From positions 372,001-436,000 of the forward strand of contig NZ_CP115184.1 of assembly GCF_029395675.1 (NCBI RefSeq): DNA of 64,000 nt. The letters are read 5' to 3'. The translations under genes and the position numbers were made by a program. The DNA is from Janibacter cremeus (GTDB lineage Bacteria > Actinomycetota > Actinomycetes > Actinomycetales > Dermatophilaceae). Below the pieces are notes generated by a model, which searched no databases, was not told the origin of the DNA, and saw only the letters and a list, made by a program, of their open reading frames with translations. Positions 38,255 through 47,396 of the stretch are shown in pieces. Position 1 is the first letter of the stretch. Every line of letters begins with the position of its first letter.

Positions 38255-39423
38255 CCACGCGGAGGCGCGGCTGGGACATCGCCGGTCTGCTGCGCTCCGA
38301 CCTCGTGCTCGTCGCGGCGGCGCTGACCGCCTCGGGTCTGGGCGCCCTGCTGGTGCACTCCGCGACGCGGACGGAGGCCGGGTCGGCCTACCTCGTGCGG
38401 CACCTGCTCAACCTCACCATCGGGGTGGTCATCGCCCTCGTCGTGGTGCGGCTGGACCGGTCGATGCTGCGCGCCCTGGCGCCGGTGGTCTACCTCGCGG
38501 GGATCCTCGGGCTCGTCCTCGTGCTCACCCCCCTGGGCGTGGAGGTCAACGGCTCGCGCTCGTGGATCCGGGTGCCGGGGGGCTTCTCCCTCCAACCCAG
38601 CGAGCTGGCGAAGGTCGGGCTGTGCGTCGCCCTGCCGATGCTGCTCGCCCCGGCCGCCGAACGGCGCCAACGCCCCCGCCCGCGCGAGATCCTCCTCGCC
38701 GGGCTGGTCACGGGGGTCCCGGTCCTGCTCGTCATGGCCCAGCCGGACCTCGGGTCGGCCCTGGTGCTCGTGGCGCTCGCACTCGGCGTGCTCGTCATCT
38801 CCGGGGCCGCGTGGCCGTGGTTGCTCGCGGTGCTCGTCGCCGGCGTCACCGCCGTGGTGACGGCGTTCACCACGCCCCTACTCAGCCCGTACCAGCGCGA
38901 CCGGCTCACCGCCTTCCTCGACCCGGGGACGGATCCGCAGGGGATCGGGTACCAGACCCGGCAGGTGCGGGCCGCGATCTCCGAGGGCGGCTGGGGCGGC
39001 CAGGGCCTGTACTCGGGCGAGCTGACGAGCGCGGGCGCGATCCCCTTCCAGGAGACCGACTTCGTCTTCTCGGTGGCGGGCGAGGAGCTCGGCTTCGTCG
39101 GGGCGGCCTTCGTCATCGGCCTGCTCGGCCTCATCGTGGCCCGGATCGCGCTCGCGGGCACCCGCAGCGTCGACCCCTTCGTCCAGCTCGTCTGCTGGGG
39201 GGTCGCGGCGTGGTTCGCCGTGCAGTCGGTGGAGAACATCGGGATGAACCTCGGCCTCGTCCCGGTGACGGGACTGCCCCTGCCCTTCCTCTCCTACGGT
39301 GGGTCGTCGATGTTCGCCTGCTGGGCGGCGGTCGGCATCGTGATCGTCGTCACGACCGAGCACCGGGGTCGACCCGGGCTGCAAACGCGCGCAAGGGAAC
39401 TGGCGCGCGAGTACCGGATCTGA
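38251..39423 (+). CDS. RodA/FtsW-family SEDS peptidoglycan polymerase
   Basis: Polytopic membrane glycosyltransferase (390 residues, about ten helices) that polymerises lipid II during cell-wall growth. Family blocks include GVEVNGSRSWIRV, QPSELAKVG, GLPLPFLSYGGSSM and the catalytic-region FQETDFVFSVAGEELGF. The short loops and length suit RodA better than FtsW, but no mreB/mreC or pbp gene is adjacent to settle it. GTG 38251 overlaps the ribF stop. Confidence 0.92.
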   Translation: MTTRRRGWDIAGLLRSDLVLVAAALTASGLGALLVHSATRTEAGSAYLVRHLLNLTIGVVIALVVVRLDRSMLRALAPVVYLAGILGLVLVLTPLGVEVNGSRSWIRVPGGFSLQPSELAKVGLCVALPMLLAPAAERRQRPRPREILLAGLVTGVPVLLVMAQPDLGSALVLVALALGVLVISGAAWPWLLAVLVAGVTAVVTAFTTPLLSPYQRDRLTAFLDPGTDPQGIGYQTRQVRAAISEGGWGGQGLYSGELTSAGAIPFQETDFVFSVAGEELGFVGAAFVIGLLGLIVARIALAGTRSVDPFVQLVCWGVAAWFAVQSVENIGMNLGLVPVTGLPLPFLSYGGSSMFACWAAVGIVIVVTTEHRGRPGLQTRARELAREYRI

Positions 39424-39526
39424 CCGGCGTGGTCACCAATGGGTGAACATGTGGACAGGTGGGTGACAATCGACGTACCGGTGGGTCATGATGCGCTCAC
39501 CGAACGCCCACAAAGGAGTGGCCACC

Positions 39527-41383
39527 GTGCCTGACACCATCCCCCGCACCCCCGCCGACGAGGCCTTCGACGCCAGTGTGTTCGACGACCGCGCCCCGAG
39601 TGTGGGGCACCTGCTGCGGCAGCGCATCGCCGACACCCCCGACAGCACCGCCTACTCCTTCCCGGCGGGCATCGCCTGGGACGAGCTGACCTGGGCACAG
39701 CTCGGGGACCGGGTCTGGGCGCTCGCCGCCGGCCTCGTCGACCTCGGCGTCCAGCCCGAGGACCGGGTCTCCCTCGCCTCGAGCACCCGGATCGAGTGGG
39801 TGCTGAGTGACTACGCGATCATGGCCGCGGGCGCGGCGACGACGACGATCTACCCGACGTCGATCAGCGACGACGTCGCCTTCATCCTCGACAACTCCGG
39901 CTCCAAGGTGGTCATCGCCGAGGACGCGGAGCAGGTCGGCAAGATCCGCGAGGTCCGCGACGCCATCCCGGGCGTGACCCACGTCGTGGTCATCGACCCC
40001 GAGGGTGTCGAGCTGGATGACTGGGTGCTCACCTTCGCCGACCTCGAGCAGCGCGGCGCAGCGGTCCTCGCGGCGGAGCCGGGGCTCGTCGACGCCCGGA
40101 TCGACGGCACCGGGCCCGACTCGCTCGCGACGATCATCTACACCTCGGGCACCACGGGACGGCCGAAGGGGGTGCGCCTGCAGCACAAGACGTGGACCTA
40201 CCAGGGCGCGGCCATCCGGGCGAACGGCATGCTCACCCCGCAGGACGTGCACTACCTCTGGCTGCCGCTGTCGCACGTCTTCGCCAAGGTGCTCCTGCTC
40301 ATCGCCACCGATGTCGGCATGCAGACCGCCGTCGACGGGCGCATCGACAAGATCGTCGACAACCTCGGTGAGGTCCGTCCGACCTTCATGGCGGCGGCCC
40401 CGCGCATCTTCGAGAAGGTGTACGCCAAGATCTCGCTGGGCATGGCGGAGGAAGGGGGCGCGAAGGCCAAGATCTTCGACTTCGCCTCCCGGACGGCACG
40501 CGAGTACTCCCGGGCCCTGTCCGAGGACCGCAAGCCCGGGATGGTCCTGCGCCTGAAGCACTCCATCGCCGACAAGCTCGTCTTCGCCAAGGTCCGCGAG
40601 CGCTTCGGTGGCCGGATCCGCTTCTTCATCTCCGGCTCCGCCGCGCTCAACCAGGACATCGCGCACTGGTTCAACGGCGCCGGGCTGCAGATCCTCGAGG
40701 GCTACGGCCTCACCGAGACCTCCGCCGCGGCCACGGTCAACCGGCCCTACGCGCTGCGGGTCGGGTCCGTCGGCTGGCCCACCCCCCAGACGGAGATCAA
40801 GGTCGCCGAGGACGGCGAGCTCCTCGTCCGCGGCGAGCACGTCATGGAGGGCTACCACGACAACCCCGAGGCGACGGCCGAGGTGCTCACCGAGGACGGC
40901 TGGTTCCACACCGGCGACATCGGCGAGATCGACGAGCGCGGCTTCGTCAAGATCACCGACCGCAAGAAGGACCTGTTCAAGACGAGCAACGGCAAGTACG
41001 TAGCGCCCTCGCTCATCGAGTCGACCTTCAAGGGGCTGTGCCCGTACGTGGGCCAGCTGCTCGTGCACGGCGAGTCGCGGCAGTTCGTCACCGCGCTGGT
41101 CACCCTCGACGAGGAGGCCATCCGGCCCTGGGCGGAGGCCAACGGGCTCGGCGAGGCGAGCTACACCGAGATCGTCTCCTCGCTGCAGGCCCGCGAGATG
41201 GTCCAGTCCTACGTCGACGAGCTCAACGCCGGCCTCAACCGGCACGAGCAGATCAAGAAGTTCCACATCCTCGGCCGCGACCTCACCGTCGAGGACGGCG
41301 AGCTCACCCCGAGCCTGAAGATGCGCCGCAAGGTCGTCGCGGACAAGTTCAGGGGCGACATCGAGGAGATGTACCCGAGCTGA
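39527..41383 (+). CDS. AMP-dependent long-chain acyl-CoA synthetase
   Basis: ATP-dependent activation of fatty acids to acyl-CoA (618 residues). The AMP-binding signature IIYTSGTTGRPKGVRL, the EGYGLTETSAA motif, and the C-terminal TGDIGEIDERGFVKITDRKK with the catalytic Lys region are all present. GTG 39527 is preferred, with GGAG 8 nt upstream; the in-frame ATG at 39488 lacks such support. The upstream gap holds TGTGGACAG (39450-39458), one mismatch from a DnaA box. It could supply starter acyl-CoA to the type III PKS far upstream, which is speculative. Confidence 0.92.
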   Translation: MPDTIPRTPADEAFDASVFDDRAPSVGHLLRQRIADTPDSTAYSFPAGIAWDELTWAQLGDRVWALAAGLVDLGVQPEDRVSLASSTRIEWVLSDYAIMAAGAATTTIYPTSISDDVAFILDNSGSKVVIAEDAEQVGKIREVRDAIPGVTHVVVIDPEGVELDDWVLTFADLEQRGAAVLAAEPGLVDARIDGTGPDSLATIIYTSGTTGRPKGVRLQHKTWTYQGAAIRANGMLTPQDVHYLWLPLSHVFAKVLLLIATDVGMQTAVDGRIDKIVDNLGEVRPTFMAAAPRIFEKVYAKISLGMAEEGGAKAKIFDFASRTAREYSRALSEDRKPGMVLRLKHSIADKLVFAKVRERFGGRIRFFISGSAALNQDIAHWFNGAGLQILEGYGLTETSAAATVNRPYALRVGSVGWPTPQTEIKVAEDGELLVRGEHVMEGYHDNPEATAEVLTEDGWFHTGDIGEIDERGFVKITDRKKDLFKTSNGKYVAPSLIESTFKGLCPYVGQLLVHGESRQFVTALVTLDEEAIRPWAEANGLGEASYTEIVSSLQAREMVQSYVDELNAGLNRHEQIKKFHILGRDLTVEDGELTPSLKMRRKVVADKFRGDIEEMYPS

Positions 41384-41398
41384 CGCGACGTAGGTCAA

Positions 41399-41522
41399 GT
41401 CCGGACGAGGATCGGCGTCGCCCCTTGGTCGTTCGTTCCGGGTCCTGAGGTTGTGAGTCCGCGCAGCGGGCGAGCCTCGAAGGGCACTCCCTGAGTCGGG
41501 GCAACCCCGACCTCGTCCGGAC
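41399..41522. repeat. Structured 124-bp intergenic element with perfect 12-bp terminal inverted repeats
   Basis: Ends gtccggacgagg (41399-41410) and cctcgtccggac (41511-41522) are perfect inverted repeats. Inside lies a gtcgggg/ccccgac hairpin at 41495-41511 and the word cgagcctcgaag, also found in the cobG palindrome. It lies after the acyl-CoA synthetase stop and before the leaderless radical-SAM gene. It may be a terminator, a MITE-like remnant or a small RNA. Confidence 0.55.
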
Positions 41523-41582
41523 CCTCCACCTTCGACCTCGTCGCCTTTGGGAGGAGGTGGCCAGCCCCCGTACCCTTGGTGC

Positions 41583-43562
41583 ATGAGCGGTGAGACGATC
41601 TTCCCTGCCCTCGAGCCCCTGCTCGAGAAGGTCAGCAAGCCCATCCAGTACGTCGGCGGCGAGCTGAACTCCACGGTCAAGGAGTGGCAGGTCGGCGGCC
41701 ACGGGCCCGGGGGCGAGGAGCTGACCGTGCGCTGGGCCCTGATGTACCCCGACGCCTACGAGGTCGGCGTGCCCAACCAGGGCGTGATGATCCTCTACGA
41801 GGTGCTCAACGAGCGCCCGGACGCGCTCGCTGAGCGCACCTACGCCGTCTGGCCCGACATGGAGGCCCTCCTGCGGGAGCACGGCCTGCCGCAGTTCACC
41901 GTCGACGGGCACCGCCCGGTGGGTGACTTCGACGTCTTCGGGCTGAGCTTCTCCACCGAGCTCGGCTACACCAACATGCTCACCGCCCTGGACCTCGCGG
42001 GCATCCCGCTGCACAGCAGCGAGCGCACCGACGAGCACCCGCTGGTCATCATGGGTGGCCACGCCTCCTTCAACCCCGAGCCGGTGGCCGACTTCGTCGA
42101 CGCCGCGATCGTCGGCGACGGCGAGGAGGCCGTGCTCGCCGCGACCGACATCATCGGCGAGTGGAAGGCGCAGGGCCGGCCCGGTGGTCGGGTCGAGGTG
42201 CTGCGTCGCCTCGCCGCGACGGGCGGCGTCTACGTCCCCGCCTTCTACGACGTCGACTACCTGCCCGACGGGCGCATCCAGCGCGTGGTGCCGACCGAGT
42301 CGGGCGTGCCGTGGCGCGTCGACAAGCACACGGTCATGGACCTGGACGAGTGGCCGTACCCGAAGCAGCCCCTCGTGCCGCTCGCGGAGTCCGTCCACGA
42401 GCGGATGAGCGTGGAGATCTTCCGCGGCTGCACCCGCGGCTGCCGCTTCTGCCAGGCGGGCATGATCACCCGACCGGTGCGCGAGCGCTCCATCACCGGT
42501 ATCGGCGAGATGGTCGAGCAGGGTCTGCAGGCCACCGGCTTCGAGGAGGTCGGCCTGCTCTCGCTCTCCAGCGCCGACCACTCCGAGATCGGCGACGTGG
42601 CCAAGGGGCTCGCCGACCGCTACGAGGGCACCAACACCGGTCTGTCGCTGCCGAGCACGCGCGTGGACGCGTTCAACATCGACCTGGCCAACGAGCTGAC
42701 CCGCAACGGTCGCCGGTCCGGGCTGACCTTCGCGCCCGAGGGCGGCTCGGAGCGCATCCGCAAGGTGATCAACAAGATGGTCACCGAGGAGGACCTCATC
42801 CGCACCGTCTCCGCCGCGTACGGCGCGGGCTGGCGCCAGGTGAAGCTCTACTTCATGTGCGGCCTCCCGACGGAGACCGACGAGGACGTCCTGCAGATCG
42901 CCGAGGTCGCCAAGCGCGTCATCGAGACGGGCCGCGAGGTCGCCGGCCACAACGACATCCGCTGCACCGTCTCCATCGGTGGCTTCGTGCCCAAGCCGCA
43001 CACCCCCTTCCAGTGGTCGCCGCAGCTGGGCGCCGAGCAGACCGACGAGCGGCTGCACAAGCTGCGCGACGCGATCCGCGCCGACAAGCGCTACGGCCGC
43101 TCCATCGGGTTCCGCTACCACGACGGCCGGCCGGGCATCGTCGAGGGACTGCTCTCGCGCGGTGACCGCCGCGTCGGTCGGGTCATCGAGCAGGTGTGGC
43201 GCGACGGTGGTCGCTTCGACGGCTGGAGCGAGTACTTCTCCTACGACCGCTGGATGGCCGCGGCGGAGAAGGCCTTCAAGGGCACCGGCGTCGACGTCGA
43301 CTGGTTCACCACCCGTGAGCGCGAGGAGGCCGAGGTCCTGCCCTGGGACCACATCGACTCCGGGCTGGACAAGGAGTGGCTCTGGCAGGACTGGCTGGAC
43401 GCCCTCGACGAGACCGAGGTCGAGGACTGCCGCTGGACGCCGTGCTTCGACTGCGGTGTCTGCCCGCAGATGGGCACCGACATCGAGATCGGCCCCACGG
43501 GCAAGCAACTGCTGCCCCTGACCGTCCTCGGCTCCGGCAAGGAGTCGATGGTGCGCTCCTGA
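41583..43562 (+). CDS. TIGR03960-family B12-binding-domain radical SAM protein
   Basis: A 659-residue protein with a B12-binding-like N-terminal region, then the radical-SAM motif RGCTRGCRFCQAGMITRP (C-x3-C-x2-C) near residue 285, and a C-terminal Cys cluster CFDCGVC. The family sits beside the TIGR03936 (DUF2344) partner and rne in actinobacteria; an RNA- or ribosome-modifying role has been suggested but not shown. ATG 41583 follows TACCCT by 6 nt (leaderless pattern). In this genome the partner gene is displaced by an oxidoreductase gene. Confidence 0.92.
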   Translation: MSGETIFPALEPLLEKVSKPIQYVGGELNSTVKEWQVGGHGPGGEELTVRWALMYPDAYEVGVPNQGVMILYEVLNERPDALAERTYAVWPDMEALLREHGLPQFTVDGHRPVGDFDVFGLSFSTELGYTNMLTALDLAGIPLHSSERTDEHPLVIMGGHASFNPEPVADFVDAAIVGDGEEAVLAATDIIGEWKAQGRPGGRVEVLRRLAATGGVYVPAFYDVDYLPDGRIQRVVPTESGVPWRVDKHTVMDLDEWPYPKQPLVPLAESVHERMSVEIFRGCTRGCRFCQAGMITRPVRERSITGIGEMVEQGLQATGFEEVGLLSLSSADHSEIGDVAKGLADRYEGTNTGLSLPSTRVDAFNIDLANELTRNGRRSGLTFAPEGGSERIRKVINKMVTEEDLIRTVSAAYGAGWRQVKLYFMCGLPTETDEDVLQIAEVAKRVIETGREVAGHNDIRCTVSIGGFVPKPHTPFQWSPQLGAEQTDERLHKLRDAIRADKRYGRSIGFRYHDGRPGIVEGLLSRGDRRVGRVIEQVWRDGGRFDGWSEYFSYDRWMAAAEKAFKGTGVDVDWFTTREREEAEVLPWDHIDSGLDKEWLWQDWLDALDETEVEDCRWTPCFDCGVCPQMGTDIEIGPTGKQLLPLTVLGSGKESMVRS

Positions 43563-43620
43563 CGCGCCGAGCGTCGGGACACCCCTCCACGGGAGCGGGG
43601 CGAAGGGGGACAATCGCCTC

Positions 43621-46488
43621 ATGACCGCGTCGACCCACGAGATCACCGAGGCCCTTCGTCGCTCCGGGGTCGCCGATGTGCGCGCCGACGCGCTGACGGT
43701 GGGGATGTTCTCCACCGACGCGTCGCTGTACCGGGTGCCCCCGCGAGCCGTCGTCTTCCCCCGGGAGACGGGCGAGATCGAGGCCACGCTCGCCGTCGCC
43801 CGCGACCTGGGCGTCCCGCTGACCGCCCGTGGCGGCGGGACCTCGTGCGCCGGCAACGCCGTCGGCCCGGGCATCGTCGTCGACACCTCGCGGTACATGA
43901 ACCGCGTCCTCGAGGTCGACGTGGACGACGCAGGCGACGGCTCGGCCCTCGTGGAGGCCGGCACCGTCCACGCCACCCTCCAGGCCGAGGCCCGACGCGT
44001 CGGGCTGCGCTTCGGTCCCGACCCGAGCAGCCACTCCCGCTGCACCGTCGGCGGCATGATCGGCAACAACGCCTGCGGCAACCGCGCCCTCGGGTACGGA
44101 CGCACGAGCGACAACATCGTCGGCATGGACCTGCTCACCGCGGGCGGCGCGCACCTGACCGCGACGACGGGAGTGGCGGGGGGACCCCCTTCGCTCACCG
44201 GTGACGACGTCCTGGTGACCCGGCTGACCGAGCTGCGTGACGCCCACCTGGAGACGATCCGCACCGAGTTCGGCACCTTCGGGCGGCAGGTCTCCGGTTA
44301 CGCCCTCGAGCACCTCGCGCCCGAGCGCGGCCTGGACATCGGCCGCATGCTCGTCGGCTCCGAGGGCACGCTCGCGCTGGCCACCCACGCCCGGGTCCGG
44401 CTCGTCAGCGACCCGCCGGCGACCGCGCTGGCCGTCCTCGGCTTCCCCGACATCTACGCCGCGGGCGACGTCGCCCACCTGCTCAAGGGACTAGGCGCGG
44501 TCGCCGCCGAGGGCATCGACTCCCGCATCGTCGACGTCGTGCGCGTCCGGCGCGGGCCGCAGGCCGTCCCGGACCTGCCACGGGGCGCCGCCTGGATGCT
44601 CGTCGAGGTCCCGGGGGAGAGTCCGGCGGGCGCCGTCGCGGCCGCCGAGCGCATCTGCCGCGAGATCGAGTCCCTCGACGCCCGCGTCGTGACCGACCCC
44701 GCCCAGGCCCGCTCGCTGTGGAGGATCCGCGAGGACGGCGCCGGCCTGTCCGCGCGCTCGCAGCGCGACCGCCCCGCCCACGCGGGGTGGGAGGACGCGG
44801 CCGTGCCGCCGGCGCGGCTGGGGGACTACCTGCGCGCCTTCGACGACCTCCTCGAGGAGCACGACGTCCAGGGCCTGCCGTACGGCCACTTCGGGGACGG
44901 CTGCCTGCACATCCGCCTCGACATCGAGCTCGACACCCCCGGCGCGCAGGAGCGCTACCGCTCGCTCGTGGAGGAGGCCGCCGACCTCGTCGCGGCCCAC
45001 GGCGGATCGCTGTCGGGGGAGCACGGGGACGGCCGCGCCCGCTCGGCGCTGCTGCCGCGGATGTACGGGCCGGAGACGATCGCCCTCTTCGGCGCGGTCA
45101 AGCACGCCTTCGACCCGACGAACCTGCTCAACCCCGGCGTGCTCGTCGACCCGGCGCCGGCCGAGGCCGACCTGCGCATCCCCGCCGCGCACAAGGTGGC
45201 CGTGCCGCTGGCCTTCGGCTACCCGGAGGACGGCGGCGACTTCAGCCAGGCCGTCCACCGCTGCACCGGCGTCGGCAAGTGCCGCGCCGCCGGGACGTCG
45301 ACGACGGTCATGTGCCCGAGCTACCAGGCGACGGGGGAGGAGAAGGACTCGACCCGCGGCCGCGCCCGGGCCCTGCAGGAGATGCTCAACGGCACGACGG
45401 TCACCGGCGGCTGGCGCTCCCCGGAGGTCCACGAGGCCCTCGACCTGTGCCTGTCCTGCAAGGGCTGCGCCAGCGACTGCCCGACCGGTGTCGACATGGC
45501 CACCTACAAGTCCGAGGCACTGCACCAGACGTGGAAGGGGCGCCTGCGGCCGCGCAGCCACTACTCGCTCGGGCGGCTGCCGCAGCTGGCCCGGGTCGCC
45601 TCGCGCGCACCGCGGCTGGTCAACGCGATGACCTCGCTGCCGGGGCTGAAGAAGCTCACCCTGCCGGCCGCCGGCGTGGACCCGCGGCGCAACCTGCCGA
45701 CCTTCGCATCGGAGACCTTCCGCACGTGGGCCCGGCGCGAAGGGATGATCGCCTCCGCCCCGCAGATGGCCGGCGCCGACCACCCGGTCGCGCTCTTCGT
45801 CGACTCCTTCACCGACCACTTCTCACCGCACGTCGGCCGCGCGACGGTGGCGCTCCTGCGGGAGGCGGGATTCTCCCCCTTCGTCCCGGCGGAGGCGTTG
45901 TGCTGCGGCCTGACCTTGATCTCCACCGGTCAGCTCGACGCGGCGAAGTCCACGCTGGAGACCGCCGCCCGGGTGCTCGCCCCCGCGACCCATGCCGGCA
46001 TCCCGGTGCTCGGCATGGAGCCGAGCTGCACCGCGGCCCTGCGCCACGACCTGCCGCGACTCGTCGACTCCGCCGCGGCCCGGACGGTCTCCACCAACGT
46101 GCGCACGGTCGCCGAGCTGCTCGCCGCCGCCATCGACGAGGGCCGGTGGAGCGCGCCCGACCTCACCGGGACCGAGGTCGTCGCCCAGCCGCACTGCCAC
46201 CAGCACGCGGTGATGAGCTGGAGCGCGGACGAGGCGCTGCTCGCGCGCACCGGCGCCACGGTGACCCGACTGGGCGGCTGCTGCGGGCTGGCGGGCAACT
46301 TCGGGGTCGAGCTCGGGCACTACGACGTCTCGGTGCAGGTGGCCGAGCTGCAGCTGCTCCCGGCGATCCGGCAGGCGGGCACGGACACGGTCGTCCTCGC
46401 GGACGGCTTCTCCTGCCAGACGCAGATCGCGGACCTGTCCGAGCGCGAGGGCGTGCACCTGGTCGAGCTGCTCTCGCGCGACGCATAG
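43621..46488 (+). CDS. FAD-linked oxidase fused to Fe-S and CCG domains (GlcD-GlcF/D-lactate dehydrogenase-like)
   Basis: A 955-residue membrane-peripheral dehydrogenase. The PCMH-type FAD domain (about 35-265) carries TARGGGTSCAGNAVG. An FAD-oxidase C domain follows with LPYGHFGDGCLHIRLD and GEHGDGRARS. Next come two 4Fe-4S motifs (CTGVGKC... and CLSCKGCASDCPTG), and then two CCG domains (EALCCGLT and GGCCGLAGNFG). It probably oxidises a 2-hydroxy acid such as D-lactate or glycolate and passes electrons to quinone. GACAAT lies 6 nt before ATG 43621. It interrupts the usual TIGR03960-TIGR03936 pair. Confidence 0.92.
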   Translation: MTASTHEITEALRRSGVADVRADALTVGMFSTDASLYRVPPRAVVFPRETGEIEATLAVARDLGVPLTARGGGTSCAGNAVGPGIVVDTSRYMNRVLEVDVDDAGDGSALVEAGTVHATLQAEARRVGLRFGPDPSSHSRCTVGGMIGNNACGNRALGYGRTSDNIVGMDLLTAGGAHLTATTGVAGGPPSLTGDDVLVTRLTELRDAHLETIRTEFGTFGRQVSGYALEHLAPERGLDIGRMLVGSEGTLALATHARVRLVSDPPATALAVLGFPDIYAAGDVAHLLKGLGAVAAEGIDSRIVDVVRVRRGPQAVPDLPRGAAWMLVEVPGESPAGAVAAAERICREIESLDARVVTDPAQARSLWRIREDGAGLSARSQRDRPAHAGWEDAAVPPARLGDYLRAFDDLLEEHDVQGLPYGHFGDGCLHIRLDIELDTPGAQERYRSLVEEAADLVAAHGGSLSGEHGDGRARSALLPRMYGPETIALFGAVKHAFDPTNLLNPGVLVDPAPAEADLRIPAAHKVAVPLAFGYPEDGGDFSQAVHRCTGVGKCRAAGTSTTVMCPSYQATGEEKDSTRGRARALQEMLNGTTVTGGWRSPEVHEALDLCLSCKGCASDCPTGVDMATYKSEALHQTWKGRLRPRSHYSLGRLPQLARVASRAPRLVNAMTSLPGLKKLTLPAAGVDPRRNLPTFASETFRTWARREGMIASAPQMAGADHPVALFVDSFTDHFSPHVGRATVALLREAGFSPFVPAEALCCGLTLISTGQLDAAKSTLETAARVLAPATHAGIPVLGMEPSCTAALRHDLPRLVDSAAARTVSTNVRTVAELLAAAIDEGRWSAPDLTGTEVVAQPHCHQHAVMSWSADEALLARTGATVTRLGGCCGLAGNFGVELGHYDVSVQVAELQLLPAIRQAGTDTVVLADGFSCQTQIADLSEREGVHLVELLSRDA

Positions 46489-46499
46489 GGTTGATCCCC

Positions 46500-47231
46500 A
46501 TGGCCAAGCAACGCACCCCCGAGGGGCCGCCCCCGCCGCCGCCGGTCCAGAAGCTGCGCATCCAGTACGCCCGGCGCGGACGGTTGCGCTACTCCTCGAC
46601 CCGTGACTTCGGCCGGGCGCTGGAGCGCGCGCTGCGCCGCTCCGGGGTGCCGATGGCCTACTCGGCCGGGTTCCACCCGCACCCGAAGATCTCCTACGCC
46701 AACGGCGCACCCACGGGGGCGGCGAGCGAGGCGGAGTACTTCGAGATCTCGGTGACCGAGCAGGTCGACCCCGCCGCCGTGGCCACGGCCCTGGACGAGG
46801 CGCTGCCCGAGGGGCTGGACATCGTCGCGGTCGTCGAGGCGCGCCCGGGGTCGCTCGCGGACCGGTTGCAGGCCAGTCGCTGGGAGCTGCGCTTCCCCGG
46901 CGTGGACCCGGCCGAGCTGGAGACGGCGGTCGCCGGATTCCTCGCCGAGGAACGCATCGAGGTCGAGCGGATGTTCAAGCGTGGGATGAAGTCCTACGAC
47001 GCGCGCGGACCGGTCGAGTGGGCGCGTACCGGGGTCGCCGAGGACGGTTGTGCGATACTGGAGATGGTCGTGCGGCACACCACACCTGCCGTACGCCCCG
47101 ACGACGTCCTCAGCGCGATCACCGCTGCCACCTCGTTCGCGCCGCCGCGGTCGCCGATCGCGACCCGGTTGGCGCAGGGGATCTGGAGCAGCGAGACCGA
47201 GAGCGTGGCCGATCCACTGGCCACCGACTGA
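46500..47231 (+). CDS. TIGR03936-family (DUF2344) radical-SAM-associated protein
   Basis: A 243-residue protein with QKLRIQYARRGRLRYSSTRD and AYSAGFHPHPKISYA, the family signature. It normally forms a pair with TIGR03960, or a single fused protein, next to rne. TAGGGT (46486-46491, including the previous stop codon) lies 8 nt before ATG 46500, so it may be transcribed from its own leaderless promoter. The next gene is RNase E/G after a 165-nt leader. Confidence 0.9.
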   Translation: MAKQRTPEGPPPPPPVQKLRIQYARRGRLRYSSTRDFGRALERALRRSGVPMAYSAGFHPHPKISYANGAPTGAASEAEYFEISVTEQVDPAAVATALDEALPEGLDIVAVVEARPGSLADRLQASRWELRFPGVDPAELETAVAGFLAEERIEVERMFKRGMKSYDARGPVEWARTGVAEDGCAILEMVVRHTTPAVRPDDVLSAITAATSFAPPRSPIATRLAQGIWSSETESVADPLATD

Positions 47232-47396
47232 GTCGCCGTCGGCCCCGTGGGGGTGCCGCGCACGGCGCGAGCCACCTCGAGGTAACACGGACTTGCTTCC
47301 GCGGGCCACCTGAGCCCGCGAACGCCGCGCCTGCGGCCTGGTCGCACCCTGCGAGGTGCCGGTGTGGGGCAGGGTCGCCGGCGCTGGAGGTGCCGC
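47232..47396 (+). other. Long leader of the RNase E/G gene
   Basis: 165 nt without an open frame. It contains a cgcgggc/gcccgcg hairpin near 47299-47319. RNase E mRNAs are often autoregulated through their leader in other bacteria. Here only the length and the hairpin can be seen. Confidence 0.35.
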
